Positions 1 to 7,248 are shown, numbered from the stretch's first letter. The stretch: DNA of 11,946 nucleotides from Bacteriovoracaceae bacterium UBA2428 (GCA_002343545.1 DDRA01000177.1:6582-18527); one strand, 5' to 3'. Made by a program: numbers and translations. Notes: a model not told the origin generated them from the sequence alone.

Positions 1-786
1 AAAAAGCCTTCCCAAGCCGGGCCAATCGAAGAGAGTTTCCGTCACGACGGCACCCCCGAGAAGTCCGCCGAGCAACCCGCCCCACACGCTCAGCACCGGA
101 AGCACGGAGACTTTCAGGATGTAGCGGGAATAGAGTCGCCACGGACCGATGCCCCGCGAACGCGCCGCGCGAACGTGCATGCTGCCGACCACGTCGACGG
201 CGGAACTCCGAAGCATCCGAGACAGCAAGCCACAGAGGCCGAAGCCAAGGCAGAAAGTCGGCAAGACGAGATGGGCCCACGTGCCGGATCCCGACACGGG
301 AAGGAGCGGAAGATCGATCGCGAAAGCCAACACGACCAAAGGCGCGATCACGAACAACGGCACGCTATGCCCCATCAAGGCCAAGAACATGCCCAAGCGG
401 TCCGGCCAACGCCCGCGGTAAGCCGCGGTGCCAAGTCCGATGGGAACGGAGACGAGCGTCGCGAAGGTCAACGAGGTCAAGGTGAGCAGCAAGGTCGACG
501 GGAAGCGTTCCAAGATGAGATCCAGCACGGGCAATCGATGCGAGATCGATTCGCCCCAGTTCCCCTTGGCGAGTTGAAGGACGTAAGTGAAGTACTGATC
601 GACGAGCGGCCGTTCGAGCCCCAAGGTCTGACGAAGCGCGAGCCGGTCCGACTCCTCGGCGCCTTCGCCCAAGAGAAGCGATACGGGATCCCCTGGAACC
701 AAATGCAGCAAGAAGAAAGTCACGCTGAGAACTCCCCAAAGAACGGGAAGCCCCCAGAGAATGCGGCCGAGCAAGTAGCGTTTCAT
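1..786 (-). CDS. ABC transporter permease, DppB/OppB (oligopeptide) type, 3' end cut by window
   Basis: Inner-membrane channel subunit of a peptide-type ABC importer; 262 residues are visible and the C-terminus lies beyond base 1. Reading the minus strand from ATG 786-784 gives a hydrophobic first helix (MKRYLLGRILWGLPVLWGVL), the family-typical LVPGDPV after it, and LGLERPLVDQYFTYVLQLAKGNWG in the periplasmic loop region. Several membrane helices follow. Near the visible end, VRAARSRGIGPWRLYSRY is the EAA-type loop that docks the ATPase, and LGGAVVTETLFDWPGLGRLF is the usual DppB/OppB ending. The first loop is short, as in DppB/GsiC, not long as in YejB. The start codon overlaps the upstream murU-like stop as ATGA, so the genes are translationally coupled. 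Its partners (second permease, ATPases, binding protein) would lie beyond the left edge. The family is secure; the substrate is inferred from context only. Confidence 0.93.
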   Translation of the reverse strand, partial: MKRYLLGRILWGLPVLWGVLSVTFFLLHLVPGDPVSLLLGEGAEESDRLALRQTLGLERPLVDQYFTYVLQLAKGNWGESISHRLPVLDLILERFPSTLLLTLTSLTFATLVSVPIGLGTAAYRGRWPDRLGMFLALMGHSVPLFVIAPLVVLAFAIDLPLLPVSGSGTWAHLVLPTFCLGFGLCGLLSRMLRSSAVDVVGSMHVRAARSRGIGPWRLYSRYILKVSVLPVLSVWGGLLGGLLGGAVVTETLFDWPGLGRLF

Positions 787-1880
787 GCTTCCGGCACGAC
801 GAGAACCTCGCCGTCGACCCGTCGCGAGATCGTCGAAGCTTCCTCGCCGTCGGCCAGAACCGAAGCTTCGCGAATCTCGAGCGACGCGTCCAACGAGGCA
901 CGCACGCCGACGAGACTTGCGTTGGGACCGACGCGTCCCTTGAGCGACTTCGCGTCCTGGAGCGCGACCACGACCGGGCCCAGGCACTCTCCACCCAGTC
1001 CGGCGGACGGATACGCCCAAACCCCCGGAGCGCGTTCCTCGATGCCGGGATGACGACGACGAACGAAGGAAGCCCAGTATCCGTCCGGCTCCTTCGCGAG
1101 GCTTTCCAAAAGCCACTTCTGCGCTTCCAGGAAGAACTCGGTCGTGTTCAGATCGAACCAGAATTTTTCGCCGCGGCCGTTCGCGAAGCACGGGTATCCC
1201 TCGACCCGCATTCCTCGTTCGATCAAGGGCTCGTAGATGCCGCCGAAAAGATCGGTGTCACGAACGGCGAACTCGGCGGGTCGACGCAAACGCTCGACGG
1301 CCTCGGCCTCGAGAAGGTGAAGCCCAAGGAAGTGCGCGGCGCGCGAGGCCGCGGGACGCGACTGTCGCCCCACCCCTTTGTAACCGTAGCGATCCGCCCG
1401 CTCGTCGATCCACACGGGACCGTAACGCTCCAAGTGCGCTTCCAAAGTCGAAATAGAGAACAAGGCTCCGCGACCCGGCGAAGCCGGAGCTTCGAGCAAG
1501 CTTCGAGGGTCGAGATCCGTCAGCGTATCCCCGTTCAGCACGAGCATCCGGGAGTTCTTCGCCCAATCCGGATTCCGCGAAAGGATATTGAGCAAACCAC
1601 CGCCGGATCCCAGGATGGCGGGCGACTCCACGGTGCAGCGGATCTCGAGGTTAGAGAAGTACCGCGCTTGCCAATCCTTCAAAGTCGCTTGGACGCGCTC
1701 GGAAAGGTGGTGCGCGTTCACGACGACGCGACGAACACCCGCGTCCGACAGTCTTCCGAGCGCCAAGAAGAGGGGTTCGACGCCTCCTACCGGCAGTAAC
1801 GGTTTGGGGCATCGGTGAGTCGCGGGCCGAAGCCGACTGCCGAAGCCGGCCGCCAGCACTACCCCGAAGACGTCGTTCAT
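783..1880 (-). CDS. murU: Sugar-1-phosphate nucleotidyltransferase, MurU-like, with a long C-terminal extension
   Basis: Transfers a nucleotidyl group to a sugar-1-phosphate. Next to an AmgK-like kinase, the likely reaction is UTP + MurNAc-1-phosphate to UDP-MurNAc, in the cytoplasm. The N-terminal Rossmann-like domain has the signature LAAGFGSRLRP (residues 9-19), PKPLLPVGG with the conserved Lys26, a glycine loop GSGGGLLN (91-98, as in MurU ETGGGI) and the metal/nucleotide motif NGD (116-118). FDLNTTEFF follows near 242. At 365 residues it is clearly longer than typical MurU (about 225-240). Residues from about 265 to the end are extra and include a Gly/Val/Ala-rich stretch (about 288-345) that could be a short left-handed beta-helix, as in other sugar nucleotidyltransferases. 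ATG 1880-1878 overlaps the amgK stop by 4 bases, and the TGA overlaps the permease start. The alternative is a mannose- or glucose-1-phosphate enzyme; the pairing with AmgK favours MurU. Confidence 0.8.
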   Translation of the reverse strand: MNDVFGVVLAAGFGSRLRPATHRCPKPLLPVGGVEPLFLALGRLSDAGVRRVVVNAHHLSERVQATLKDWQARYFSNLEIRCTVESPAILGSGGGLLNILSRNPDWAKNSRMLVLNGDTLTDLDPRSLLEAPASPGRGALFSISTLEAHLERYGPVWIDERADRYGYKGVGRQSRPAASRAAHFLGLHLLEAEAVERLRRPAEFAVRDTDLFGGIYEPLIERGMRVEGYPCFANGRGEKFWFDLNTTEFFLEAQKWLLESLAKEPDGYWASFVRRRHPGIEERAPGVWAYPSAGLGGECLGPVVVALQDAKSLKGRVGPNASLVGVRASLDASLEIREASVLADGEEASTISRRVDGEVLVVPEA

Positions 1881-2935
1881 CCGACCAGTCTATCAATCCT
1901 CGACAAATCAATGGATTGCACGAGAGTCAAAAGTTCCGCGTCGGACGATTTCCAGGTTCCCAGTCGCTTCAACCGCTCAAAAGACGAGATCACGCTGTCG
2001 TAGGCCGGACGAACGGCGGGCAAATAGTCGCGTCGACCCTTTCGGTTGTAGAAACTCGCGTAAGAACCGATCGCTTTCAAAAGTCTTTGAATCTTCATCC
2101 GCTCGAGTTCTTCCTCGAGCGAAGGCAACGCCGAGCGAAGTTCCGGCTTATCGATCGACCGCAAGCCTTCCTTCCACTTCTTCAGCAAGGTCTCGCGCCA
2201 AACTTCGCTCAAGCGAACGTAGGGATCCCAAAGCAGCGAGGCGACGTCGTAGCTCAAAGGCCCCATACGGGCGTCCTGGAAATCGATCACCACCAACCTA
2301 TCGCCGCGAATCATGAGGTTCCTCGAGTGGTAATCCCGATGGCAAAGGATGCGCGGGCGCTCGGCCAACCAAAGCGAGTTCGGCCGCGCGATCTCGGCGA
2401 AGCGCGTTCCTCCGCGTCCCAAGATTCCGGCGAAAAGGTGCTCCTCGGTGAAGCCCATCTCGAATTGCAGCTTTTCTTCGTCGAAGGCCCAACCGAAGTG
2501 CGGCGCGACGCAAGAAACGGGTTTTTCCCCGGCCGTAAGGGCCAGGATCCAGTCGATGGCCTTGGCGTAGAGTTTCTCGCTCGGCGCGTTCTGCAGTGGC
2601 TCGTCGCCGAGGTCCTCTTGCAGGATCCATCCCGCGGCGGCGTCCCAAGCCCGGATCGCCGGAACGTCGATGCGCCAGCTTTTCAGAATCTCGGCTGCCG
2701 CGAGGAACGGGTGACGAGCCGCGTTCGAAGCTTCGAAGGGTTCGGCCACCTGAAGCACGAAAGATTTTCCCGTTCCGTCAACGAGCCGATAGTATTCTCT
2801 CGAAGAGGCATCGCCGGCGAGTTTCGAGAGCGTCCAACTTTTCCCCGAGGAAATCTCTTGGCCGAAGCTCGCGCGGAGCGTCGTCTCTTCGACGGAACGA
2901 CGTATTTCAGACATTTGCGAGTTCCCTCTCGGCAT
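1877..2935 (-). CDS. amgK: AmgK-like N-acetylmuramate/N-acetylglucosamine anomeric kinase (aminoglycoside phosphotransferase fold)
   Basis: Predicted cytoplasmic kinase that phosphorylates MurNAc (and GlcNAc) at C1, the first dedicated step of the AmgK-MurU peptidoglycan salvage route, which bypasses fosfomycin-sensitive MurA. The APH/choline-kinase fold is clear. LAGDASSREYYRL (39-51) matches the AmgK N-lobe, ILQEDLGD (104-111) is the hinge, and HRDYHSRNLM (199-208) is the catalytic loop with Asp201. VIDFQDARMGPLSYDVASLLWDPY (from 216) holds the metal-binding Asp218 and the DFQDA/GP..YD signature typical of AmgK. Length (352) is normal. The start is uncertain: ATG 2935 has no good ribosome site, while the in-frame ATG at 2914 (residue 8) is preceded by GAGAGGG about 9-10 bases upstream. 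It overlaps murU by ATGA, which makes a murein salvage operon. Family confidence is high; exact substrate is by homology and context. Confidence 0.86.
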   Translation of the reverse strand: MPRGNSQMSEIRRSVEETTLRASFGQEISSGKSWTLSKLAGDASSREYYRLVDGTGKSFVLQVAEPFEASNAARHPFLAAAEILKSWRIDVPAIRAWDAAAGWILQEDLGDEPLQNAPSEKLYAKAIDWILALTAGEKPVSCVAPHFGWAFDEEKLQFEMGFTEEHLFAGILGRGGTRFAEIARPNSLWLAERPRILCHRDYHSRNLMIRGDRLVVIDFQDARMGPLSYDVASLLWDPYVRLSEVWRETLLKKWKEGLRSIDKPELRSALPSLEEELERMKIQRLLKAIGSYASFYNRKGRRDYLPAVRPAYDSVISSFERLKRLGTWKSSDAELLTLVQSIDLSRIDRLVG

Positions 2936-3030
2936 CTATTCTTTTTAAGTCGGTTCGAACGTGGGTTCAGTTTAAGGGAAGAGATCAAGGCTGCAAACCA
3001 AGACGCTTCCAAATGTGAGGGAGACTTCTC
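2936..3030. promoter_or_regulatory. Divergent intergenic region between the amgK operon and the exported-protein gene
   Basis: These 95 bases must contain the promoters of both the leftward amgK-murU-permease operon and the rightward gene at 3031. A strong ribosome site, GAGGGAG (about 3017-3023), lies 7 bases before the ATG at 3031 and fixes that start. I could not pick convincing -35/-10 pairs on either strand, so the promoter content is inferred from gene orientation. Confidence 0.45.
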
Positions 3031-4791
3031 ATGGGTCCTCGGGTTCTCTTTGGATTTAGCCTTTTCGCGATTCTTTCTTCGCCTTGGTTGGAAACGGCCG
3101 AGGCGGCCAACCCTTCCGCGTGGAAGCAACCTCGCTGGGGTTTCGAATCGCCGCATCCCCTTTCGAAGTCGCTCGTGTTCGACCAGCCCACGGACGTGAA
3201 AGTCGTCCGGCCCGTTCCGGTCGCCATCAAGCAAGTCCTCGATTCGGGCCTGGACGTTTCTTATTCGCACTCCGTGCTCGCGCGCCCGCCGCGACAGCCA
3301 CGTTGGGCGGCCGCGACCCTCAAGGAATCGCCGTTCCAGTTCGTCGCGCGTCCGAACGAATCCGCTCGCATCGGCGCGCTCGACAACGCGCTTCGCGTGC
3401 CGGCGACGCCCGCGCTCCAGGGACCCAAAGCCCCTCGGAGCCCCGCCTCGATCGCCGCTCCCGTCTTGGCCGTGACTCCCGCGGCCCCCGCCGCGGTGGC
3501 GCCGACCAAGGCCGAAGCGACGAGCGTCGCCGTCCGGAGCGAGCCGCGTAAAGTCAGCGTTCCGAAGCTCGCGAAGAACGCCATGCGTGTCTTCGTGCTC
3601 GACGAAGAAGCCCTCTTGTCGGGTCGTTTCGCGACGGTCGACGGCGCCACCGTGGAGTGGGTCGGCGTCGGCGCGGGACTCAAGACTCCCGTCGAAAGCA
3701 CGGGCGTCGCCAAAGGACCTTACCCGCTCTCGGTCGCGTCGCGTTTCATCGTCCGCGCCCCCGGCTACCTTCCGGCCGTATCCTACGCGACGGCCGGTAC
3801 GCTGAGTCCCGTGGTCATGGTGCGAGAGTCCCGCTTGGCTCCCATCCTCAAAAGCTTGGGCGTGACGCCCGACGCCACCAAACGCATCGTTCTCGGCAAG
3901 GTCCTTTCCTCCAAGTACCATCCTCTCGCGGGCGTCGGAGTCGAGGCCAACGTCGTGGAACCCTTCCGCAGTTACTACTCGTTGGGCTCCGTGGGTCTCT
4001 TCCATACGGCCCCGCGCGAGACGGGCCCGCAGGGCGACTTCCTCGTGACCGGCCTCGGCGCGGGCCTGCAGTACCTCATGCCGACGAAAAACGCTTCGGC
4101 GCAGGAAAGCGAAGCCGCCAAGGAATGGCCCGCTCACCTCGTGGATTTCACCGACCTTCCCGAAGTCGTCACGACGACCATCGTGGAAAGCGCGCCCAAG
4201 AAGGCCGAGTCCCAAGTCGTCGACGTGTTTGCGCTCGAGCGTCCCGAGACGAATATCCACGTCACGGTCGGCGGGCAACGCGGAGTCCACTTGCCCGACT
4301 CCGAAGGCGAGCTGAAGATCGACGACTTGCATCCGCGCAGCAGCGTCGACTTGATCGACATCCGGGCGCAGGGTTACCTGAGAACTTGGGTCAGCGCGAT
4401 CCCCGGCAACGACTACTTCCCGACCGCCCTGAACCTCTTCACGCGCGGGCATCTCGAGAAGATCTTCCGCGACAGCATCCACGAAGTTCCGCTCCAGAAG
4501 GGAATCGTATTCGGCCACCTGCGCCCCGAAGTGTTCCGCAAGTCCGTCAGCCTCGTGGTTTTCGACGGACGTGGGCACCAGAATCGCGAGGCCAAGGTTT
4601 TCTACTTCGACGCGAACAACGTTGCGACGGCGGGCGGAGATCGCACGCATGCGGTTACGCAGAACTTCGCGATCGCCAATCTGAACGCCGGCGAGTGGCA
4701 CATCGTCGCCGTCGATCCGCAGACCAAGAAGGGTTTGGCGATCCAAGTCGTGCGCACGGATCTCGAGACGATCACGCAAACCCAGTTCTAG
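3031..4791 (+). CDS. Exported protein of unknown function with two tandem beta-sandwich-like halves
   Basis: I do not recognise a named family. Residues 1-25 form a signal peptide (Arg4, hydrophobic FGFSLFAIL, Ala-x-Ala at 23-25), so the 586-residue product is probably periplasmic or secreted; no lipobox Cys is present. Residues about 140-170 are an Ala/Pro-rich linker. The rest seems to be a duplication. Module 1 runs from about 185 to 355: RAPGYLPAVSY, then VLGKVLSSKYHPLAGVGVEA, then DFLVTGLGAG. Module 2 runs from about 405 to 586: RAQGYLRTWVS, then VFGHLRPEVFRKSVSLVV, then FAIANLNAGEWHIVAV. The second part of each module resembles carboxypeptidase-regulatory-like beta-sandwiches (G.V....PL.GV.VE ... 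G.F...GL..G). The start at 3031 has an excellent ribosome site. It is divergent from the murein-salvage operon and convergent with the patatin gene (28-base gap). No catalytic motif is visible; adhesion, polysaccharide binding or envelope structure are only guesses. Confidence 0.85.
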   Translation: MGPRVLFGFSLFAILSSPWLETAEAANPSAWKQPRWGFESPHPLSKSLVFDQPTDVKVVRPVPVAIKQVLDSGLDVSYSHSVLARPPRQPRWAAATLKESPFQFVARPNESARIGALDNALRVPATPALQGPKAPRSPASIAAPVLAVTPAAPAAVAPTKAEATSVAVRSEPRKVSVPKLAKNAMRVFVLDEEALLSGRFATVDGATVEWVGVGAGLKTPVESTGVAKGPYPLSVASRFIVRAPGYLPAVSYATAGTLSPVVMVRESRLAPILKSLGVTPDATKRIVLGKVLSSKYHPLAGVGVEANVVEPFRSYYSLGSVGLFHTAPRETGPQGDFLVTGLGAGLQYLMPTKNASAQESEAAKEWPAHLVDFTDLPEVVTTTIVESAPKKAESQVVDVFALERPETNIHVTVGGQRGVHLPDSEGELKIDDLHPRSSVDLIDIRAQGYLRTWVSAIPGNDYFPTALNLFTRGHLEKIFRDSIHEVPLQKGIVFGHLRPEVFRKSVSLVVFDGRGHQNREAKVFYFDANNVATAGGDRTHAVTQNFAIANLNAGEWHIVAVDPQTKKGLAIQVVRTDLETITQTQF

Positions 4792-4819
4792 CCGTCAACC
4801 GAGGCGTGGGGGCCCAAAG

Positions 4820-5965
4820 CTAAGCTCCGACGTTCAATCCGCGCAGGGCCGACATCGCGGCCACGAAGCCCTTGCGCACAATCTTTTCGGTCTTCGACTT
4901 CTGCAGCGAGAAGTGCGGTAGCCGGTACATCTCGAGATCCGACGCGCGTGGATTGATGTAGATGTAGTCAACCTCGGACTTGTAGCTGAGCCGAGACTCG
5001 ACCTCTTCGATCAGCTGATCGCAAAGGGCGTCCGAAAGCTGGTTCTCCAGGAAGAACTTCCGGATCCGGTCCACGAGCGCACGCTCGCGCTGCCGGGTTC
5101 CGCGCGATAACTGAATTTTTTGCTCGATGGCCTGGTAAACCGCCTGCAGGACGACTTCCTCGACGCCCATTTGCGAGAGCGATCCGTGGCGCAACCTCAC
5201 CGGCTGGTGCGTGTAGCTGCACACGATGAGGTCGCAGCCCGCATCGCGCGCGACGTGCGTGCTGAGGGGTTCGCGGATTTCTCCGTCGAAGTATTCTTTG
5301 ATTTGGCCGTCCACCTTGAGTTCGTAGGGGTGGAAAACCGGGGGTATCGACATGCTCGCCGCGCAAGCCTCGCCGACGGCAACGTCGTCCCGGTATTCTA
5401 GGTAAGGATCCTGGCTAAGCGCCTTATAGCGACCGAAGATCGCTTTCTTGGACTGATTCAATTCCGTCGCGACGATGAAAAGATCCGGCTCGAGATCGGA
5501 GAAGGCATCCGACTGGAGAACGTGCGCCTCGAGGTAACGTTTGATCCCCGCCGTCGAGAACGGGCTCTGGAGGGAACGCTCCCGCAGCATCGACCACAGG
5601 TAATTCTTGAGATTCCGGATGTCCGTGGCCCGACGGAAGCGAGGCGACAGCATCTCCCAGTATTTCATGCCGGGGATCGCCGTTTCTTCCTTGGAGGACT
5701 GGAAGCTCGCCACGAGATCGCGCAGGCGTCCGCCTTGGGCCAAGAAGGTCGTCACGAGCGATCCGGCCGAAGATCCGACGTAGACCTGAAAAGTCTTCGT
5801 GATGTCCGTCAAAGGATCGGCGAGACGATTGTCGCGCGTCCCCCCCAGAAAGCGAAAGCCTTTCTGCTCGAGGGCCAACGCGACCCCCACGTGGAACGCC
5901 GCCGCTTTGACGGCCCCCCCGCTCAGAACCAGGCCGAGCTTCTTCTTTCGGGAAAAGTCGATCAC
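4820..5965 (-). CDS. Patatin-like phospholipase (cytosolic type, no signal peptide)
   Basis: Predicted serine acyl-hydrolase with a Ser-Asp dyad acting on phospholipids or other acyl esters. LGLVLSGGAVKAAAFHVGVALAL (from residue 10) holds the glycine-rich oxyanion-hole segment, GSSAG (64-68) is the G-x-S-x-G nucleophile elbow with Ser66, and YFDGEI (225-230) carries the catalytic Asp227 in a DG motif (DGE here instead of the commoner DGG/DGA). VATELNQSKKAIF and the following ..GEACAASMSIPPVF are typical of RssA/patatin proteins. Length is 381. The C-terminal about 100 residues are charged and may be a family-specific extension. No signal peptide or membrane segment is seen. The start is GTG (5965-5963), forced by an in-frame TAA 12 bases upstream. 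There is no purine-rich ribosome site, so translation may be leaderless. It is divergent from the HTH gene at 6020 with a 54-base gap. Function class is secure; substrate is unknown. Confidence 0.92.
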   Translation of the reverse strand: MIDFSRKKKLGLVLSGGAVKAAAFHVGVALALEQKGFRFLGGTRDNRLADPLTDITKTFQVYVGSSAGSLVTTFLAQGGRLRDLVASFQSSKEETAIPGMKYWEMLSPRFRRATDIRNLKNYLWSMLRERSLQSPFSTAGIKRYLEAHVLQSDAFSDLEPDLFIVATELNQSKKAIFGRYKALSQDPYLEYRDDVAVGEACAASMSIPPVFHPYELKVDGQIKEYFDGEIREPLSTHVARDAGCDLIVCSYTHQPVRLRHGSLSQMGVEEVVLQAVYQAIEQKIQLSRGTRQRERALVDRIRKFFLENQLSDALCDQLIEEVESRLSYKSEVDYIYINPRASDLEMYRLPHFSLQKSKTEKIVRKGFVAAMSALRGLNVGA

Positions 5966-5992
5966 CCAGGAAGTTTATCGCGTCTTGCCTGG
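5966..5992. promoter_or_regulatory. Imperfect palindrome between the patatin and HTH genes, possible operator
   Basis: CCAGGAAG (5966-5973) and CTTGCCTGG (5984-5992) are inverted repeats differing by one inserted base, around a TTTATCGCGT centre. On the minus strand this centre reads GATAAA, a plausible -10 hexamer only 8 bases before the patatin GTG. A protein bound here would cover the patatin promoter and lie about 28 bases before the HTH gene, so autoregulation by that protein is possible. The repeat is seen; its role is inferred. Confidence 0.35.
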
Positions 5993-6019
5993 AACGCGAA
6001 ACCCGATAGAGTCAGAGCT

Positions 6020-6544
6020 ATGGACGGGTGGATCGATCTGGGGGCCTTCGCGGCAAAGTACGGCGTTTCTCAATCGACGCTCCGCCGCCGTATTCGCGCC
6101 AAGGCGATCCCTTTCCGCATGCAACGCGGGAAGTACCTTCTCCAAGACAGTTCGGAGACCTTGAACGTCGCCCCTCTCTTCTCGCGACAGCCGGGCGCAC
6201 GCATCGAAGAAGAAGATTTTGATTTCGAGAGTAACGAGGCGGACATCGCTCTCGAGCCGACTTCGGCTCCGGAGACCGTGGCGCCGATCCGTCAATCCAT
6301 CCGGTCGGTGACGATCGCGACCCCGGACAAGACGCCGATCGCCCAAGCTGCCCCCGCGACGACTTTCTCGGAACCGCTGAAAGTCTTGGATCCGGTGGAA
6401 AGCTTCTTGAACTCGAACGACGTCGTTCCGCTTTTCCTGCGCGAAGACTACGAGCGCCTGCTGGTCGAGAACCGACGTCTCAAAGGGCAGATCGCCGAGC
6501 TCGAAACCCTCGTGAAAGCCCTCGAAGCCGAACTCAATCTCTAA
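6020..6544 (+). CDS. Excisionase/MerR-type helix-turn-helix protein with C-terminal coiled coil
   Basis: Small predicted DNA-binding protein of 174 residues. Residues 3-42 (WIDLGAFAAKYGVSQSTLRR followed by RIRAKAIPF and RGKYLLQD) fit the winged-helix 'excisionase family' domain, with the helix-turn-helix at AAKYGVSQSTLRRRI and a short wing after IPF. Residues about 60-125 are acidic, then Pro/Ala/Thr-rich and probably disordered. Residues about 138-172 (LREDYERLLVENRRLKGQIA, ELETLVKALEAEL) have heptad-spaced Leu/Ile and should form a coiled coil, so it probably dimerises. The ATG at 6020 is taken because the domain begins at once; the ribosome site is weak, and the longer open frame upstream lies inside the patatin gene. 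It is followed after 11 bases by the TPR-SH3 gene, so the two are likely co-transcribed. The presence of this fold does not imply a prophage: no integrase is present. Its target is unknown. Confidence 0.8.
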   Translation: MDGWIDLGAFAAKYGVSQSTLRRRIRAKAIPFRMQRGKYLLQDSSETLNVAPLFSRQPGARIEEEDFDFESNEADIALEPTSAPETVAPIRQSIRSVTIATPDKTPIAQAAPATTFSEPLKVLDPVESFLNSNDVVPLFLREDYERLLVENRRLKGQIAELETLVKALEAELNL

Positions 6545-6555
6545 AAGCCCTCGCC

Positions 6556-7248
6556 ATGGCAGACGAAAGCGCTCCGGCCCAACAAAAAACTCCCGCCGAA
6601 GTCTATCAACAAGGCGTCGCGGCGCTCGCGGGCGGACGACCCGCCGAGGCAATTGCCTCCTTCAAAGCCGTTCGCGACGCCGGCCTTAGCAATGGCGCCC
6701 TCGAGCGCGCGCTCGGCCAGGCCTACTCGAAATCCGGCGAACAAGGACTCGCGCTCGAACATCTGGACTACGCGATTCGGCTTGATCGATGGGACCGCGC
6801 CGCCCGCCAGGACCATGCTTGGATTCAAGGCCAAGTCGAATCCGGTTTCGGCGCGCGACTCTCGCATCCCGTCGAATGGAGCCAGCGCATTTCCACCTAC
6901 GTCCGTTGGAACGAGATCCTCTTCGGCGCGAGCCTCTTGTTGCTCGTCGCGGCGGCGATGAGATACTTTCGGCGCGAGCGCAGACGCGGCGCCTACGCGC
7001 TGGGATGCTTGGCCTTGCTCGGCTTCGGACTGGCCGGCTTCGTCTACACGGGCCGTTCCGTGACGGTTTTGCGTGGCAAGGCGCCGCTTTATTCGACGCC
7101 GCTTTCCTCGAGCGCTTCGCTCATGGAGTTGCCGGGAGGCGCGCGTATTCGCGTTCTCCGCATAAGCGGAGACTTCACCGAGATCGAAAGGCCCTCGTCG
7201 TTTCGCGGTTGGATCGAGACGAGCCGACTCGCGCCGAACCCCTTCTAG
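6556..7248 (+). CDS. TPR / two-transmembrane / SH3b membrane protein (BatE-like architecture)
   Basis: Predicted inner-membrane protein of 230 residues. Residues about 13-85 form about two TPR repeats (YQQGVAALAGGRPAEAIASF, then ALGQAYSKSGEQGLALEHLD), a protein-protein interaction scaffold. ILFGASLLLLVAAAMRYF (121-138) and ALGCLALLGFGLAGFVY (148-164) are two membrane helices joined by a very basic turn (RRERRR), which places the TPR and the loop oppositely oriented to or on the cytoplasmic side by the positive-inside rule. Residues 167-225 form an SH3b-like domain (SVTVLRGKAPLYSTPLSSSA, GGARIRVL, FRGWIETSRL), a fold often used to bind cell-wall peptides. TPR plus two helices plus SH3b matches BatE of Bacteroides aerotolerance-type loci, but no MoxR ATPase or VWA Bat genes are nearby, so I do not assign the name. 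It lies 11 bases after the HTH gene. Its TAG stop is inside a CTAG shared with the convergent yggS. Confidence 0.82.
   Translation: MADESAPAQQKTPAEVYQQGVAALAGGRPAEAIASFKAVRDAGLSNGALERALGQAYSKSGEQGLALEHLDYAIRLDRWDRAARQDHAWIQGQVESGFGARLSHPVEWSQRISTYVRWNEILFGASLLLLVAAAMRYFRRERRRGAYALGCLALLGFGLAGFVYTGRSVTVLRGKAPLYSTPLSSSASLMELPGGARIRVLRISGDFTEIERPSSFRGWIETSRLAPNPF

Noticed and set aside
175..1053. 292-codon plus-strand open frame over the left edge
   Set aside because: It lies antisense to the clear ABC permease and murU-like genes and has a charged, Gln/Arg-rich composition with no recognisable domain.
2683..4779. 698-codon open frame on the minus strand opposite the exported-protein gene
   Set aside because: Its translation is a monotonous Arg/Gly/Asp/His-rich string typical of a GC-rich antisense frame. 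The plus-strand gene has a signal peptide, a ribosome site and internal repeats.
5522..6019. Upstream extension of the HTH gene into the patatin gene
   Set aside because: The extra residues are antisense to conserved patatin sequence and low in structure; the HTH domain begins immediately after the ATG at 6020.
6020..6544. Phage excisionase and a remnant integrated element
   Set aside because: The fold is shared with many ordinary regulators, the protein has a long coiled-coil tail, and there is no integrase, attachment repeat or other phage gene nearby.
6556..7248. Naming the TPR-SH3 gene batE
   Set aside because: The domain order agrees, but no MoxR or VWA-domain Bat genes are in the window, and TPR and SH3b domains combine in many unrelated proteins.
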